Positions 25,101 to 37,053 are shown, numbered from the stretch's first letter. The stretch: DNA of 64,000 nucleotides from Cenococcum geophilum 1.58 (GCA_001692895.1 KV748184.1:1922001-1986000); one strand, 5' to 3'. Notes: generated from the sequence alone by a model not told the origin. Numbers and translations: made by a program.

Positions 25101-26036
25101 CGCTGCAGATATGACAGAAGTGCTCCGGCGCAGCCAACCTAGGAGCTGTTAATGATAAGTAGATTATGAGATATGCCTCTTACAGTAAGCCGGCTTTCAA
25201 TGTCAATCCAGCCTGATAGTCTGAGTAACTGTCCTTGTCGGCCAGTAAGGCCTTCTTCATTATTAAATCCTTCGGTGGCGACCACGTCTCCTGGTACGGT
25301 ATATGTGATACGTGGTCCATCATTAGCTCCAAGCCTGAGGTTGGCGACCTTGTTTTTAGCCGTTTCGTAATTGAATTCTGAAGAAGGTCGGACCTCGATA
25401 AGGTATGGTAAGTGGAAGGGGTCACCTGTATATATGTTATTAACTTAGATACCGACGGAGTGAGCTGTTCAGTGACCGTACTTGTATCATCAAGTGAGTT
25501 ACGACTTCTCGCCTCGGGATCTAGTCGACTGATGATGGTGTCATCTGCTCTAGTTGGGACAAGGACAACCGTTGGGGAGATATAGTTCTTCACTTTACTG
25601 CGGTAAGAGGAGTATCAAAGCACATATTTCCTTACATACAAGTATCAACTACGTCAACACCCCCAAACTTGACGTCTTCCATGAAACATAACTTCTCGTC
25701 TCGTGCAACGTAGTAACAGCATCCCACTGTGCCTCTTTCTCTGAGATCCACTGCCATTATAACTTCGTTGAGAGCGTCAATGTCGTTGAGATTACTTTCT
25801 GTCAAGATATCGTTTTGTAGACTCTTTGTGATAAAATTGGCGACTGGTTTGCTATGCGTGATAGGAAGCGGTGTCTGAATCTGCAGTCTTGCTTGGCTGT
25901 ATTTTATGGTTGGTGTTGAGAGAGAGGGTTGAGGAGCTGGGGACCTGGGTGTCGAACTTTGCAGATTGCAGCTCTTTGGAGACGATGACTCGGACTCATT
26001 GTTTATCTTCCTTGGGAATGCGTTCTTGGACGCCAT
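22160..26036 (-). CDS. MSH5: MutS homolog 5, meiotic crossover protein
   Basis: MSH5 pairs with MSH4 (MutS-gamma) to stabilise recombination intermediates at meiotic crossovers; it is not a mismatch-repair enzyme. I place 19 exons (minus strand): 26036-25640, 25592-25482, 25425-25184, 25138-25008, 24947-24548, 24478-24401, 24349-24290, 24239-23956, 23884-23808, 23747-23651, 23606-23517, 23462-23211, 23165-23084, 23036-22925, 22875-22786, 22736-22622, 22569-22531, 22473-22335 and 22282-22160. All junctions are GT-AG and in phase, giving 972 residues. Walker A is GPNYSGKS (about 716-723), followed by [11 protein letters not shown], then the Walker [13 protein letters not shown] block (about 793-804) and THFHEIFE. 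The MutS core region [12 protein letters not shown] lies in exons 4-5. An acidic insert (about 680-706) precedes Walker A. No stop interrupts the model. Very small exons such as exon 17 (39 bp) explain why no long frame is visible. The family is certain; single junctions are by eye. Confidence 0.93.
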
Positions 26037-26582
26037 TCTTCCACGGGAAGATTAGAGATAGAATGGTGATTTTGTTATCGATTTCGAAGAGATGAGTGTA
26101 GTATAGAAGCGAGGTGAGCTAATTGCAAGTTGAAATTGATTGAAGTTCTCGCAGCCGTAAACTATTAGGAAGGAGCCATTTTCAGAAAATGTCATACCAT
26201 TGAAACCACTTTCAGTAAACAATAGATACCATGATGGAGATGTTTTAAACACTCGACACGTAAACAAAATTTGCCATGTCCAAATATTTGGTCGGAGTGG
26301 GAATGCACGATCATCAGACTATGTACAAATATCAAAGATGAGTCCTACCAAATTTACCGTTGAAACGTCCACGCTACTTGTCCAGGATGATGGCACAAGC
26401 CTAAATTACATATATTCCAGTGATGCGGTACATTTTACGCTATCCCTAGCCATGTCATAATAAAGCGCCGTTGGACCACACGCAATCCCTCCCAAACTTA
26501 GATTACAAACCAGGCGTTAAGCGTAAAAGTCATGTCATAATAAAGCGCCGTTGGACCACACGCAATCCCTCCCAAACTTAGA
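26037..26582. promoter_or_regulatory. MSH5 upstream / HSP78 downstream region with an 80-bp-period tandem duplication
   Basis: These 546 bp separate the MSH5 start from the HSP78 stop, with both genes on the minus strand. The MSH5 promoter and the HSP78 3' untranslated region must share this space. The right end contains the first copy of a tandem duplication (26451-26520), described separately. A plus-strand frame of 86 codons (26200-26460) looks non-coding. Confidence 0.5.
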
Positions 26583-26600
26583 TTACAAACCAGGCGTTAA
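26451..26600. repeat. Tandem duplication, two identical 70-bp copies, period 80 bp, over the HSP78 stop
   Basis: 26451-26520 and 26531-26600 appear identical by eye, separated by a 10-bp spacer (26521-26530). The second copy includes the last codons and TAA of HSP78. The first is a duplicate of that 3' end lying downstream of the stop. Identity implies a recent duplication or an assembly artefact. Confidence 0.9.
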
Positions 26601-29391
26601 CACTTGTAGTCCTTCAGCGCCTGCTTTGATGGAAACCTTTGCTGCGTCTCCACTCTTGAGTTCCCCTCGAATGATCTTGTCTGCCAATCCATTGCCGATC
26701 TCCTTTGCTATTAGCCTATTTAATGGACGGGCACCGAAGCGTGGATCGTAGCCTCTGTCACATAGCCATTGTTTCACATCGTCCGAGACGTCCAGTGTAA
26801 TGCGGCGATCGTCTAACCTCTCTTGAAGCTCCCTCAACCGGATATCTACAATGTCCCTGAGAGCTGAGCGGGAAAGCCGTCTGAAGAGAATGAACTCATC
26901 TATGCGATTGAGGAATTCGGGCGGATATGAAGCAGCCACTATATCCATCACGGCTTTCTTCATAGTGGGAGATATCTCACTACTATCGTGAACAGCTTCG
27001 TCGCTGAAATCCTCGCCAACTATGATATCAGCGCCAAGATTAGAAGTTAGTACAATTATCGTGTTTCGAAAGTCGATCTTGTGGCCCTGAGAGTCGGTAA
27101 GGAAGCCCTCATCCAGAACCTGAAGTAGTAGTGCAGAAATGTCTCGATGGGCTTTCTCGAACTCATCAAATAAGAGAACGGCGTAAGGTTTTCGCCGAAC
27201 AGCTTCAGTGAGCTGGCCAGCATCATCGTAACCCACATAGCCTGCAGGGCTACCGATAAGCCTGCTAATGGTATGCTTCTCCTGGAACTCGCTCATGTCA
27301 AATCGAATGACAGCGGTCTCAGTTGAAAAGAGGAAATTAGCCATTTTCTTGCAGAGTTCTGTTTTCCCCACACCTGTCGGTCCCAGAAACATAAAGCTTG
27401 CAAGAGGCCGGTTGTCTCCGCTTAGGCCTGCTCGCTGCATACGAACCGCATTCGCAACAGCTTTCAGTGCTTCATCTTGCCCACGAACGTGTTTCCGCAG
27501 CGAATCTTCCATGTGTATGAGCTTCTCCACTTCGCCCGCCATCAGTTTTGTAACAGGGATTCCAGTAGTGCGGCTAACAACAGTTGCAATATCGTCCGCT
27601 GTAACCGAGTCATGAAGGAGAGAGTTTGGGGCTTTCCCGGCAGCGGCCTCAGCTCCGCCATCACTCGGAAGGCGCTGTTCCAGCTCGGGAATCTTAGAGT
27701 ATCGTAATTCGCCCGCTTTAGCAAAATTGCCTTCGCGCTGAGCCTGGTCGAGTTCTAACTTCGCTTTCTCTAGATTTCCTTTGACATTCTTTATTTCGTC
27801 GATTTCAGCTCTTTCCTTTTCCCACTGCTCCATTAGCTTGGCGACTTCTTCTTGTTTGGTCTTCAAATTTCCTTCAAGTCTCTCTCGTCGTTCTTTACTG
27901 GCAATATCTGTCTCCTTGCGTAATGATTCTAGCTCAATCTGAATAGTCATGATTTGGCGATCCAGTTCTTGGATAGTATCGGGCTTGCTTTCCTGTTGCA
28001 GGCGGAGAGCGCTGGCTGCTTCATCAACCAAATCAATAGCCTTGTCAGGTAGGAAGCGATCCGTTATGTAGCGGTTCTATTGTCCTCAAATATTGTTAGT
28101 CATTGTATGTAGGACGCGCAAAAGATTTAAAAAAAAGCCCGGCTGCCCGTACCGGAGGATTCCATTGCACCGCCTAATATCTAGCAAGTAACTTCTATTC
28201 GCATTGCCGAACAATGCTGAAATACCCTGCTCCTTCAGGATATCTTCCACAGTCTAACGGGACTCGCTACAATAGAATTTCATACATGATGAGAGTAATT
28301 GTGCTAGCCCTTCTGATAAATATCACAGAGCGGCTGTACATCTTCACGTTTCGAAGTGATTTGCTAAATACTAGACGATGTCCAGGAGCCTCGTGATAGC
28401 TCGAGAACGCGGTGAAAATAATTGCGGTGGCATAAAATGATGCGAAACGCTAGATAAAGGCGAGTGATGAACTTACACTGTATGTGGCGGCTGCGACAAG
28501 AGCTCCATCAGTGATTCGTACACCATGATGGACCTCGTATCTCTCCTTAATGCCACGGAGAATGGAGATGGTGTCAGCAACACTTGGTTCACCCACAATT
28601 ATAGGTTGAAATCTTCGGGCGAGAGCAGCATCCTTTTCGATTTGCCTGTATTCATTGAGGGTCGTGGCGCCACAACATTGTAGTTCTCCTCGTGATAAAG
28701 CTGGCTTTAAAAGATTACTAGCATCAATACTACCCTCTGCTTTCCCGAGCCCTAATAAAGTATGGAGCTCATCCACGAATAGTATTACTCCGCCTTTGGC
28801 TTCTTCGACCTCCTTCAATACTTTTTTTAACCTCTCTTCAAAGTCTCCTCTGAATTTAGCACCAGCAATGAGCTGGCCTAAATCAAGAGAAATGACTCGT
28901 TTCTCTTTTATAGACTCTGGAACATCCCCTCGCACAATACGTTGAGCGAGGCCCTCAAGAATAGCTGTTTTACCAGTTCCAGCTGCGCCAATCAAGACCG
29001 GATTATTTTTCGTTCTCCTCGACAGGATCTGTATCGTTCGATGTATTTCCGCATCTCTGCCGATGACTGGATCTAGCTTGCCGTCTTTAGCCCGCGCGGT
29101 CAAGTCTACACCGTATTCTTCTAAAGCAGGTTTCTCGGGTTCGCCGCCTAGGTTCATGCGATGTGTGCCACCGGGCGGTTGCGGTCGGCCATTGGAGTAG
29201 GACCTTGCGGCTACCGTTGGTCGGAGAAGGGTACGAGAGGCATCTGGCTTAATAAGGATGGGCCGGAAGTATAGAGAGGACACCCTGATGCTCTGCGGCC
29301 GAGGTAGTTCTTGGAGAGACGATGAAACGCGCCTCGTTGCTGTTTGAAATCTACCCGACAGCATGGTTCTATGAAAGCAGTCAGTGGACAC
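26583..29391 (-). CDS. HSP78: Mitochondrial Hsp78/ClpB disaggregase
   Basis: This AAA+ chaperone of the mitochondrial matrix resolubilises aggregates together with mitochondrial Hsp70. Two exons (29391-28477 and 28076-26583) join AATYS to [17 protein letters not shown], a ClpB signature, across a 400-bp GT-AG intron. The protein has 802 residues; yeast Hsp78 has about 811. It has an Arg/Ser-rich presequence and no ClpB N domain, as expected for Hsp78. NBD1 has Walker A GAAGTGKT (about 135-142) and Walker [10 protein letters not shown] (about 202-210). The coiled M domain spans about 330-440. NBD2 has Walker A GPTGVGKT (about 537-544) and Walker [12 protein letters not shown]. An internal start at residue 10 ([12 protein letters not shown]) would give a more typical presequence. 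It diverges from the eEF1B relic across about 250 bp. The long intron is unusual for this region. Confidence 0.95.
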
Positions 29392-29643
29392 AGCAAGGAG
29401 AATGAGCTGGCGGGCTAGTGAATTAATAGGGATTCATGATATGGCGAATGATGACGTAATGCCTACAGAGTCGCCGTTTGGCGTTGAAAGACTATTCTCG
29501 GAGATTCTTCGATAGTTTCGATACATGGCCAAGCATTTTTTGGGCGCCACAAATTTTCCGAGAGGGTCCCCCAATCTTTTCAATCCTCCACTAGTACACA
29601 ATCCACCAGAAAACCCTTTCTTTACCTTTCGGAAAGCGTCAAG
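29392..29643. promoter_or_regulatory. Divergent intergenic region between HSP78 and the eEF1B relic
   Basis: These 252 bp lie between two outward-facing starts. GAA and TTC words occur around 29480-29520, which could belong to a heat-shock element expected for HSP78, but I do not see a clean alternating nGAAn array. No operator is claimed. Confidence 0.35.
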
Positions 29644-30728
29644 ATGGACTTCACGGACTTTGTTTCCGATTCTGGCCTCACCTGTAAGACCTTCATTACG
29701 AAACTCACAGGCAGCACTGTCATTTGGAAGCTATGACTTGTTCTTCAAGGCGCGCAGCTACATTGTTGGGTAAGCGCAGTGATTTCAACTCTTACTATCT
29801 CCTTCTATTGCACCAGCTCTGTTTCCTGGCACTCGATGATGAGAAACATTGGTCCGTGTTGATGAGGCGGCTTAAGACCCCGCCGAATGACTATAACCAA
29901 AGCACTTGTTGTACCTCTGACTCCTATTACCGCTATTGTACCTAATCAGTATGGAATTGTTTTTCTTACAGGATCAAGTACTGACAAAACCCAAGCTATA
30001 CTCCTCCCAGGCCGACGTCAAGTGCTTTCAAGCAATTAAGTCACCACCCGAGGTCGCCATGTACCCTTGTGCTTACCGCTGGTACAATCACGTCGCCTCC
30101 TTCGAACCCGGGTTCTCCTCGCTCCCTGGCGATCCATCAAAGTCTCACACTGCTTATGGCCCGGAGTCCAGTGAGCTTACAGTGAATCCAGCAAAGGCTC
30201 CTGCTGCGGAAGCAGAAGAGGAAGAGGACGTTGATCTCTTCGGCTGCGATGATGAAGAGGAGGATGCTGAGGCGGCAAGGATAAGAGAAGAGTGATTGGT
30301 TGAGTACAAGAAGAAGAAGGAGGGTAAGACCAAGCCGGCCGCCAAGTCTATTGTTTCCTTGGACGTGAAGCCTTGGGGTAAGTTAAGTCCCTGGTTAGTT
30401 ACCAGCCGAATGTTTTACTAATTTACTGTGTAGACGATGAGACCGACATGAAAGAGCTCGAGGCGAATGTCCGCGCCATTGAGAAGGAAGGCCTCGTTTG
30501 GGGCGCCTCTAAACTCGCCGCCGTCGGATTCGGCATTAAGAAACTCCAGATCAATCTAGTCGTCGAGGACGAGAAGGTATCCTTATACGAACTTCAGGGA
30601 CAAGTTGAAGAAGACGAAGACCACGTCCAATCCACCGATAGTGTAAATCATCCTAACGCTATTGAATGCCTACTTTCATACAGCTCGCTAACAACTGCAG
30701 TCTATAGGCTGCTATGCAAAAGTTGTAG
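29644..30728 (+). pseudogene. Decayed translation elongation factor eEF1B subunit beta
   Basis: eEF1B-beta recharges eEF1A with GTP. The copy starts MDFTDFVSDSGL and continues with ARSYIVG (to 29769). After an intron follows QADVKCFQAIKSPPEVAMYP, the acidic linker EEEEDVDLFG-DDEEEDAEAARIREE, then KKKKEGKTKPAAKSIVSLDVKPW. After another intron (about 30378-30434) comes [52 protein letters not shown] last intron ends at 30707 and the final exon encodes AAMQKL plus stop (30708-30728), the usual fungal C-terminus. The frame is broken: an in-frame TGA at 30293-30295 stands where the family has Arg (REE-R-L), and a one-base loss near 30004 shifts the frame between the GYTP and QADV blocks. The exon 1/2 junction also does not splice cleanly. 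Substitutions at conserved sites suggest relaxed constraint. Retained introns show it is not a processed copy. Confidence 0.8.
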
Positions 30729-31213
30729 ACCGTGTTGTCTGCTTGTTTCTCCCAGTGGCTATTTGGACCTTTATTTTGCGCCTCCACTGCCGTACGCCAG
30801 CTTGTTCATGATTGATCGGAGGCTGTTTGGGCATGGTTTATAGAATTGACGTATCATGAATATCATGCAATCAAATAGATAGCGATGAAACGGCTTGCAA
30901 GATCATTGAATCTTATTGTGCTATTCCCCCCTTGCCCAATTACTTGAATTGCTGCTTCTGTTCCCATTGATGTTCACTTTGTCTAAACATGGAAAATGCA
31001 TATATCGCTTTAGCATGATATTGTATGGATATTGCATTGAATTGGCAGGTTCTCTGGGTTAGTGTATGTCGTTGGTTTCCTGTTCGATCAAGGTCTTGCA
31101 TTTCTTGTTCAATACGACGAGCTGGCTCGATTACTGTAAACTAATATGGTGCCCCGGGTCTAGCCATAACTGTCAAATATTTCCCTGAGAACTCCAAGCT
31201 TAATGGTTCTACT
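30729..31213. other. Convergent 3' intergenic region between the eEF1B relic and MON2
   Basis: These 485 bp have ordinary base composition and no protein-like frame. They should contain the transcript ends of two convergent genes. I see no repeat or RNA gene. Confidence 0.5.
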
Positions 31214-34200
31214 TCAAACACCAAATCCCTCTCCAACGATATTCACCAAGCCCACCAACTCTTCCAACACTTCCGAGTCGTCATGGGCGATACTTATAGC
31301 TTTATGGAACAGCGGAAACAGTCGGTGAAGGTGTTTTTTATGGGGAGAGCTAACTCCAGGCGAGTCAGGAATCGCCTTAGGCTCGCTGTCCAGTTCCTTC
31401 ATTTTCCTCAATACGAAGAGAAGTTCTTGCCGGTGCGACTCCGGTTGAGGCATGCGGCCCCTAAGAGGCTGATCAGCGATGTATGCTTTCAGTGGAAGTG
31501 CAGCACGAAGAATGAGATAAGGTGCAGCAGCTTGGGCGAGTTTGATGCGTTCGGTAGAGCTGTCATGAACAGCTACGAGTGACACAAGCTCTGAGAGGCA
31601 GAAGTACGACATAGAAGATCGGAGCGTGGGTATCGGGTCTTTGGTACGGCCGTATCGGATCTTATACAACTCTTCAAGAGGGCCATCTACGGCGCGAGGG
31701 ATTTCACCAGGTTCGTGTTGGTGTATCAAAGAGCTTTGGAATAGACTAGAGGTGTAAGTACGCCTAGTGGCGTCAGATATCGTTAGGGATCCAAGAGAAG
31801 GCGTTATCATATCTCGTAGGGCCGTGAATGATGTGATGTCAAATAGCTCATCGTTTTCAAATGGGGTTGAGGAAGAGGCTGATGAATAATTGGCTCTGAC
31901 AATGCCATCCACAATGCTGATGGTCTGATCCCAGATAGCTTCGACAGTTTCATTCTTAAGAGATAGACTTCTAGCCTGCGGTAAGGCAGGCTTTAAAATT
32001 GCTAAAGCGGTAGATGTAGCAATTTGCCAAGTTGTGGGCGACTTGCCTTCGAGTTGCCAGGTATATTTCTGTTTTATTGGCCTAGCCAAGCTCATCAGTG
32101 CAAAGTCGAGCGCACCACTGGTGAAAATCTCCTTTTGAGCGATGTGTTTGGTTGCAAGGGATTGAAGCAGAGTCATTGCAGCTTTCGATAATGCAACGAA
32201 AGTAGGGCCGTTTCTGACTGGATTGACCGTCGCTGTGGTGAATGGCAGAGCAATAAAGCGTGCCAGCAGTTTGATGAGGAAGGGGGGAGCCTCTGCCGTG
32301 TTTGAACGGACCGTACCAAGACATTCCATCACCTGTGTCTGCAGCGGAGTCATATAATCGATATCAGATGAATATGCGTCCTTCTCCGAATCCATTATAC
32401 ACTCCTCCAGATTAATCACCATTCCAAGGACGCGTTCTGGTTCTATCGCGTCTTTGGCAAGTCGATATATCTCTTTGAATGCTTGTGCATAAGCGACGAA
32501 TGCTTCTTGGTTGCTCTCTGTCTTATCCTTCCAAGGACCTCGATAATTAAAATATTGGCTCCATAATTCGGCAGTTTGGACGAGAGTTTTCATTCCTGTT
32601 TTTCGAGGATTTTCGATCTTGGATAATACACCGGTAATTGTGCAGAAAGCGGATGCACCAAGAGAGTGCGAGCCGCAACTGAAATACTTTCCGAGATACT
32701 TCAGCATCGTTTGCCACGCGTCTTCAAAGTCTGTTGCGGAGGTAATTGTGTCCATGAAGTTCACGAACAAGCTAGCAATGGCATTTAGTACGACTTTCGT
32801 CGTTTCATTCCAGGTTTTCACTTCGTCAACTGTAGCGTCCCACTGCTTAGATCGGATCATTTTTTGGGCAGTAAGATTTGCCTCTATCATCTTAAAGAGT
32901 ACGGCTCGCATGCATAGCACCCAGGCTTCGGCGGATATTTGGCCGACGTAATTATCAAATATTCTCAAAATGGTGTGAACAGCCCCGTTTCTCAATTCGC
33001 AGCGGTTGTCCGTAGTTACTGCCGTAAGCTGTTGGAGGAGATGGAGCCATAAGGCAGGAAGAGAGCCTTGGCGAGCAGCTTTCTCAATCGTACTGCGAGT
33101 GTCGGTATCTGCGGATCTACCGCCGACTACGGCCGCTAGAGAAGACATATCAATCCGGTTATGAAGGAAATCAGAGACATTCCAGAAGAATGTTATGGTC
33201 TAGCAAGTGTAAGTAGGAGTGAAGCATATGAATGCGACTTCGCTCACCGTCAATGACATGTTAAGATCCTCTTGCTGGGAACAGAAACGGACGAGAAGTT
33301 CAAGAAGCATCGAGATTGAGTTATCAGGTACTGCGGCTAGAAAGTCCGAACAAACAAGGTGGACAGAAGCGAATGCTGATCGACCTAGTCTCCTCGATAT
33401 CATTTTTGATGGTCGAACAAACCATGTTAAGTCGTCATCAATAGCGTCCTTGACGTTTTCAACACTAGCCGAATCAAAGTTCGGGGTTCCAAAAGCGCTC
33501 ATCAGTACGCCGAAGACAGAGTCCCAGCCAGCAGTTAGAGACTCCCCACACTGCTCCATAACAGATTTTAAGGCTTCGAGAGCCGCCTGATGAACCTCGA
33601 TATCTGTCTCGTCGGCAGCTTCTTCATCTACAGGATGCGCCCTATAGAGAGTCGATATTTGCAGTTTCAATGTTGAAAGCACTCTATTTTGAATTTCGCC
33701 CCGTTGGTCGGGCAACTCGGCCATGGAAGATCCAGCGATATCTTTGACCGTTCGAGAGACAATTTCTGCAGCTGATAGTCGTGCAGAACTCGCAATAGTC
33801 GCATCAGCACATACTCCAATAAGTTCTTTCATGAGAACGTCCCAGCCGCTTTCCGTTGCATCATAGTGAGCTAGGCGGCCTTGGTTAAGGGTGGCAAGAC
33901 TAGCAATCTTTCTCAGGGCAAATATGCAGTCTTGTGCATCGGACTCAGTATTCAGTGAGATTCCAGAGATGCTTCCAATTCGTCGTTGATGTTGTACAGG
34001 TGGTCGGAATGAACCGCTGTCTGCTCTAGGTACCATGACTGGTAAAGGTTTGCCATGGAGGAGCTCGCACAATGCTTTTAGGACGTTCAAGAAAGAGTCG
34101 TTCGGGAAATCAACGGTACTCTCGAACAATCGCGAGGCGGCCGCTTGGACCGCTGCAGTTTCCGATCCAAAGTTCTGGAATGACGTCTCCGGATCGGTTC

Positions 34201-36624
34201 GGTACCCTGTGGGTACGCCTGCACGGTGATCACGGCTGCTAAACTTGCTGTTCGCCGCTGCCATAACAATATCCGCCTGTTGTAGTGTCTCAAAAATAAT
34301 CGACCACGCGGATCCCAGAGTGGGTCCTAGCGCGATGGCCAGATTTAACAGAGCTCGAAGGCAAAGAAGGTTTCTGGTATTCAGAGTTGGAATCCCCGCA
34401 TCTAGTGATATACGCCGATTCTTATCGAGCGATAGCGTTGATGCTTGGCTCACTAGACTTTCAACACTTAAAAGGCCTTTGGTGTTGGAGAACAGGCCAG
34501 GACTCTCTAGAGATGGAGTTTTGGGAGACGACAGGTTTGCTGTAAGTACATTAGGAGGGACTGCAGCCTTTCCAAGCGCGGTAAGGAAGGCATCCCGAGG
34601 TGTCGATAACCTGAGAAGCCCTGCAACCTGTGTGAACTTCTGGATCGATCGAACTAGTGCCCTGTAATAGTCGGTATCTAAGGTAGCATTGAGAAACGTA
34701 GAACACGTTGCAAGTACTGCAGGCCAGCACTCATTGATTAGATCGGCGGTAGTTTGCACCCCAGCATGGACAGGTTGCTGTTCTAGAGATAGAGGGTTGA
34801 TAGGGACGGTTTTCTTGCGGTAAGATTGTGTTCTCGACAGACGTCGTCCTTGAGGCTGTAGCTGCTCGGACTGGGAAGGGGGTAGCGTGTCTTGATCGGA
34901 TAGCTCTTGCAATTTGGATTTTTTCTTGCTTTTACTGCTTTCCGCATGGACTGTTAACGGGAGGATGAACTTCGCCAAGCTTTCGGAAAGATTGTTGATG
35001 CAAGTTAACACTAAGCTGTAAATATACGTATCTGGCAGACCGGGGGGCTCGGCCTTATCAAGGTGATCCAAACAAGGCGTCCGTAATGAGCTCCACTGAG
35101 TGCTTATACCAGTGTTGTTCGATCCGCCAATTGGCCCTCCGATAACCCCCGCAATAGCGCCTGCCTCTACAACAGCTTGTTCTGAAGGTGATTCTTTAGT
35201 CGCTTCGTAGCTGGATGGTGCGCTTGAATGGTGACTGAGGCCAATGATTGAAGGCCTTTCCGTAGACAAGCGGACGAATGCGTCCAGGTTGCCTCGTATG
35301 ATAAGTTTCTTGCCGTCTCTTTCATCGTAATGCCCGTATATTTCAAGTATTAGAATCGGGTCAGAGTATAATCCACGGAAGACTTCCATGCAAAGAGCTC
35401 GTTTCCAGGGCGGCGAGGCTTCTGGGTCCAGCATATGATTTAGAAGCCCCAGAGCAATTTCACATTCTGAGGGCATTACCGCCAAATGATTCCGTATCGA
35501 AACATAGAGAATACGAATGACGCGCAAGGTGATAGGGAAATTGAGTCTATCAGATAAGCATCGAATGACAAGAGGCATGAGTAGCGAACGAAGTATGTGG
35601 CCCTGCTCTGGGTGAGTCGAGAAGATGTTACCGTGATTTGTGAGAACAGATTCGATAAGTTCAAGCCCAGATGCTTGGGATATTGGCGAAAAGCGTACGT
35701 ATTCAGGTTTTTTCCCCTCAGTCATGAGACAAAGGTCATGGAAAACCTAGAATAAGTTAGCATATTCGAGTTTGGACAGGGACAACCCAACCTTGTACGC
35801 GTCGTAAGCTGCTGCTCGAACTGGCACTGACCCATCTTCCATTGGAACTTCGGCAACCGGGGGGAACTCGAGTAATCTTTCTTGGGCTTACAATTAGCTT
35901 TCTTTGTGTGTTAATAGTATATTTAGAACACTATACCGTCTTCTACTGCAACCTTGTCAAAGACAGAAATAACGAGCTGCTGTAGAGTAGCAGCCGCGGT
36001 GTTGCTCACTACTGGATTCTTTGTATTCTGCAAAGACGAGCATACTTGCAAAACGCTTGAAAGCAACTCTCCTCTGAGTTCATTCGAGTAATTTTGCAAT
36101 AGGGAAGGAAGGGCTTGAAGAATCTTAAGTTGAATCTCGAGACCTAGTAGAGAGTAAGTGAGGAGTGGAAGCTTATGGGTAGATGAATGACCTAAGGAAC
36201 TGCATTCCCTGAAAGCATCTAGCACTTCTCTGAGTCTCTCTCTTGGCAATGCGCGGGAAACAGTAAGCCTTTGAAGACAAGCAACTGCAGAGCCTGCGAA
36301 TTTGGCATTTTGTGTCCGGCAAGCTATCAAGAATGGAGAAATAAATTGGGGTCGTCGGTTCAGATCTCTTTCACCATCAGTCGAAGAGATCAAGAGCAAA
36401 GACAGTGTACTACTAACCTGCCGCAAGTTGGGATTCGGAAGTGGCTGGTAGAGCCTTGAGATCTTGAAGAGACTTCTCTGCGACCTGTATGGAAAAGTCA
36501 GCAGTGTATCGATCGTAGGAGGCTTTGAATCCTTTGAAGCGCGGACATTTCTTAGCTCTGTATTTTTTCTTTTTGATTCGTGGATGAGAGTTGAGAGTTC
36601 AGAGCTGAGGATCTGTGCCGTCAT
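31214..36624 (-). CDS. MON2: Mon2, Sec7/GBF-related Golgi-endosome trafficking scaffold
   Basis: Mon2 is a large alpha-helical peripheral protein of the trans-Golgi/endosome. It works with the Dopey (Dop1) protein and Arl1 and resembles large Arf-GEFs but lacks a Sec7 domain. I place six exons (minus strand): 36624-36547, 36484-36418, 36365-35937, 35886-35792, 35746-33248 and 33199-31214. All junctions are GT-AG and in phase, giving 1717 residues, close to the usual 1600-1700. Splicing restores the N-terminal DCB block KNTELRN-VAEKSLQDLKALP, then DLNRRPQFISPFLIACRTQNAKFAG, and ERLLEFPPVAEVPMEDGSVPVRAAAYDAYKVFHDLC. The HUS-like block ELIESVLTNHGNIF to KRALCMEVFRGLYSDP lies in exon 5. Ser/Lys-rich low-complexity linkers follow (KSKKKSK). 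The last exon begins TITFFWNVSDFLHNR, a conserved HDS region. The donor of intron 1 (GTCCGC) is weak, so that junction is the least certain. It shares a 429-bp divergent spacer with MMS2. Confidence 0.9.
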
Positions 36625-37053
36625 GCTCGAGATTTGACAAACGCATTGGCATCTAGTTGCTTGATGATGGCCCCATGAGCGGCTTAAGTTTGTAAGATGC
36701 AGGTACTCGTGGCCTTATAGGGACTCCGCCGCATCTGCCGCAACGACGCGTACGGCGACTCGCTTCCTGAGGTCGATGCTCGCAAACGCCAAGCTTCCTC
36801 GCCAAGCCGTTAGTGCTGTCTCCAGGTGGGCGTGGTGGGCTGCCTTCGGGCTCCACAACGCAAACAGAGGGCAATCTTTGAAGCCTGGCTTTATATCTCC
36901 ACTTCGAATACGACATAGTTGATACATCTCTCTATACCGAGTTGCTCTTCCAAGTATTTTAGCCTCTTATCGTCGTAAAGCGCAAGCGCAGTCAAGCAGC
37001 AATTCCCTATCTTCACCCCACCTACACCCTGCTTTTCCTAAGCCACCTCTAAA
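36625..37053. promoter_or_regulatory. Divergent promoter region between MON2 and MMS2/UEV
   Basis: These 429 bp lie between the starts of two outward-facing genes and should hold both promoters. Overlapping minus-strand frames of 70 and 87 codons (36653-36927) have an Arg/Ala-rich, non-protein-like composition and are not called. No clear TATA box or named operator is evident. Confidence 0.5.

Noticed and set aside
29480-29520. Possible heat-shock element upstream of HSP78
   Set aside because: GAA and TTC words are present, but their spacing does not form the alternating 5-bp array, so I do not call it.
36653-36927. Minus-strand frames of 70 and 87 codons upstream of MON2
   Set aside because: They have Arg/Ala/Pro-biased, non-protein-like composition and lie in the divergent promoter; no splice partner was found.
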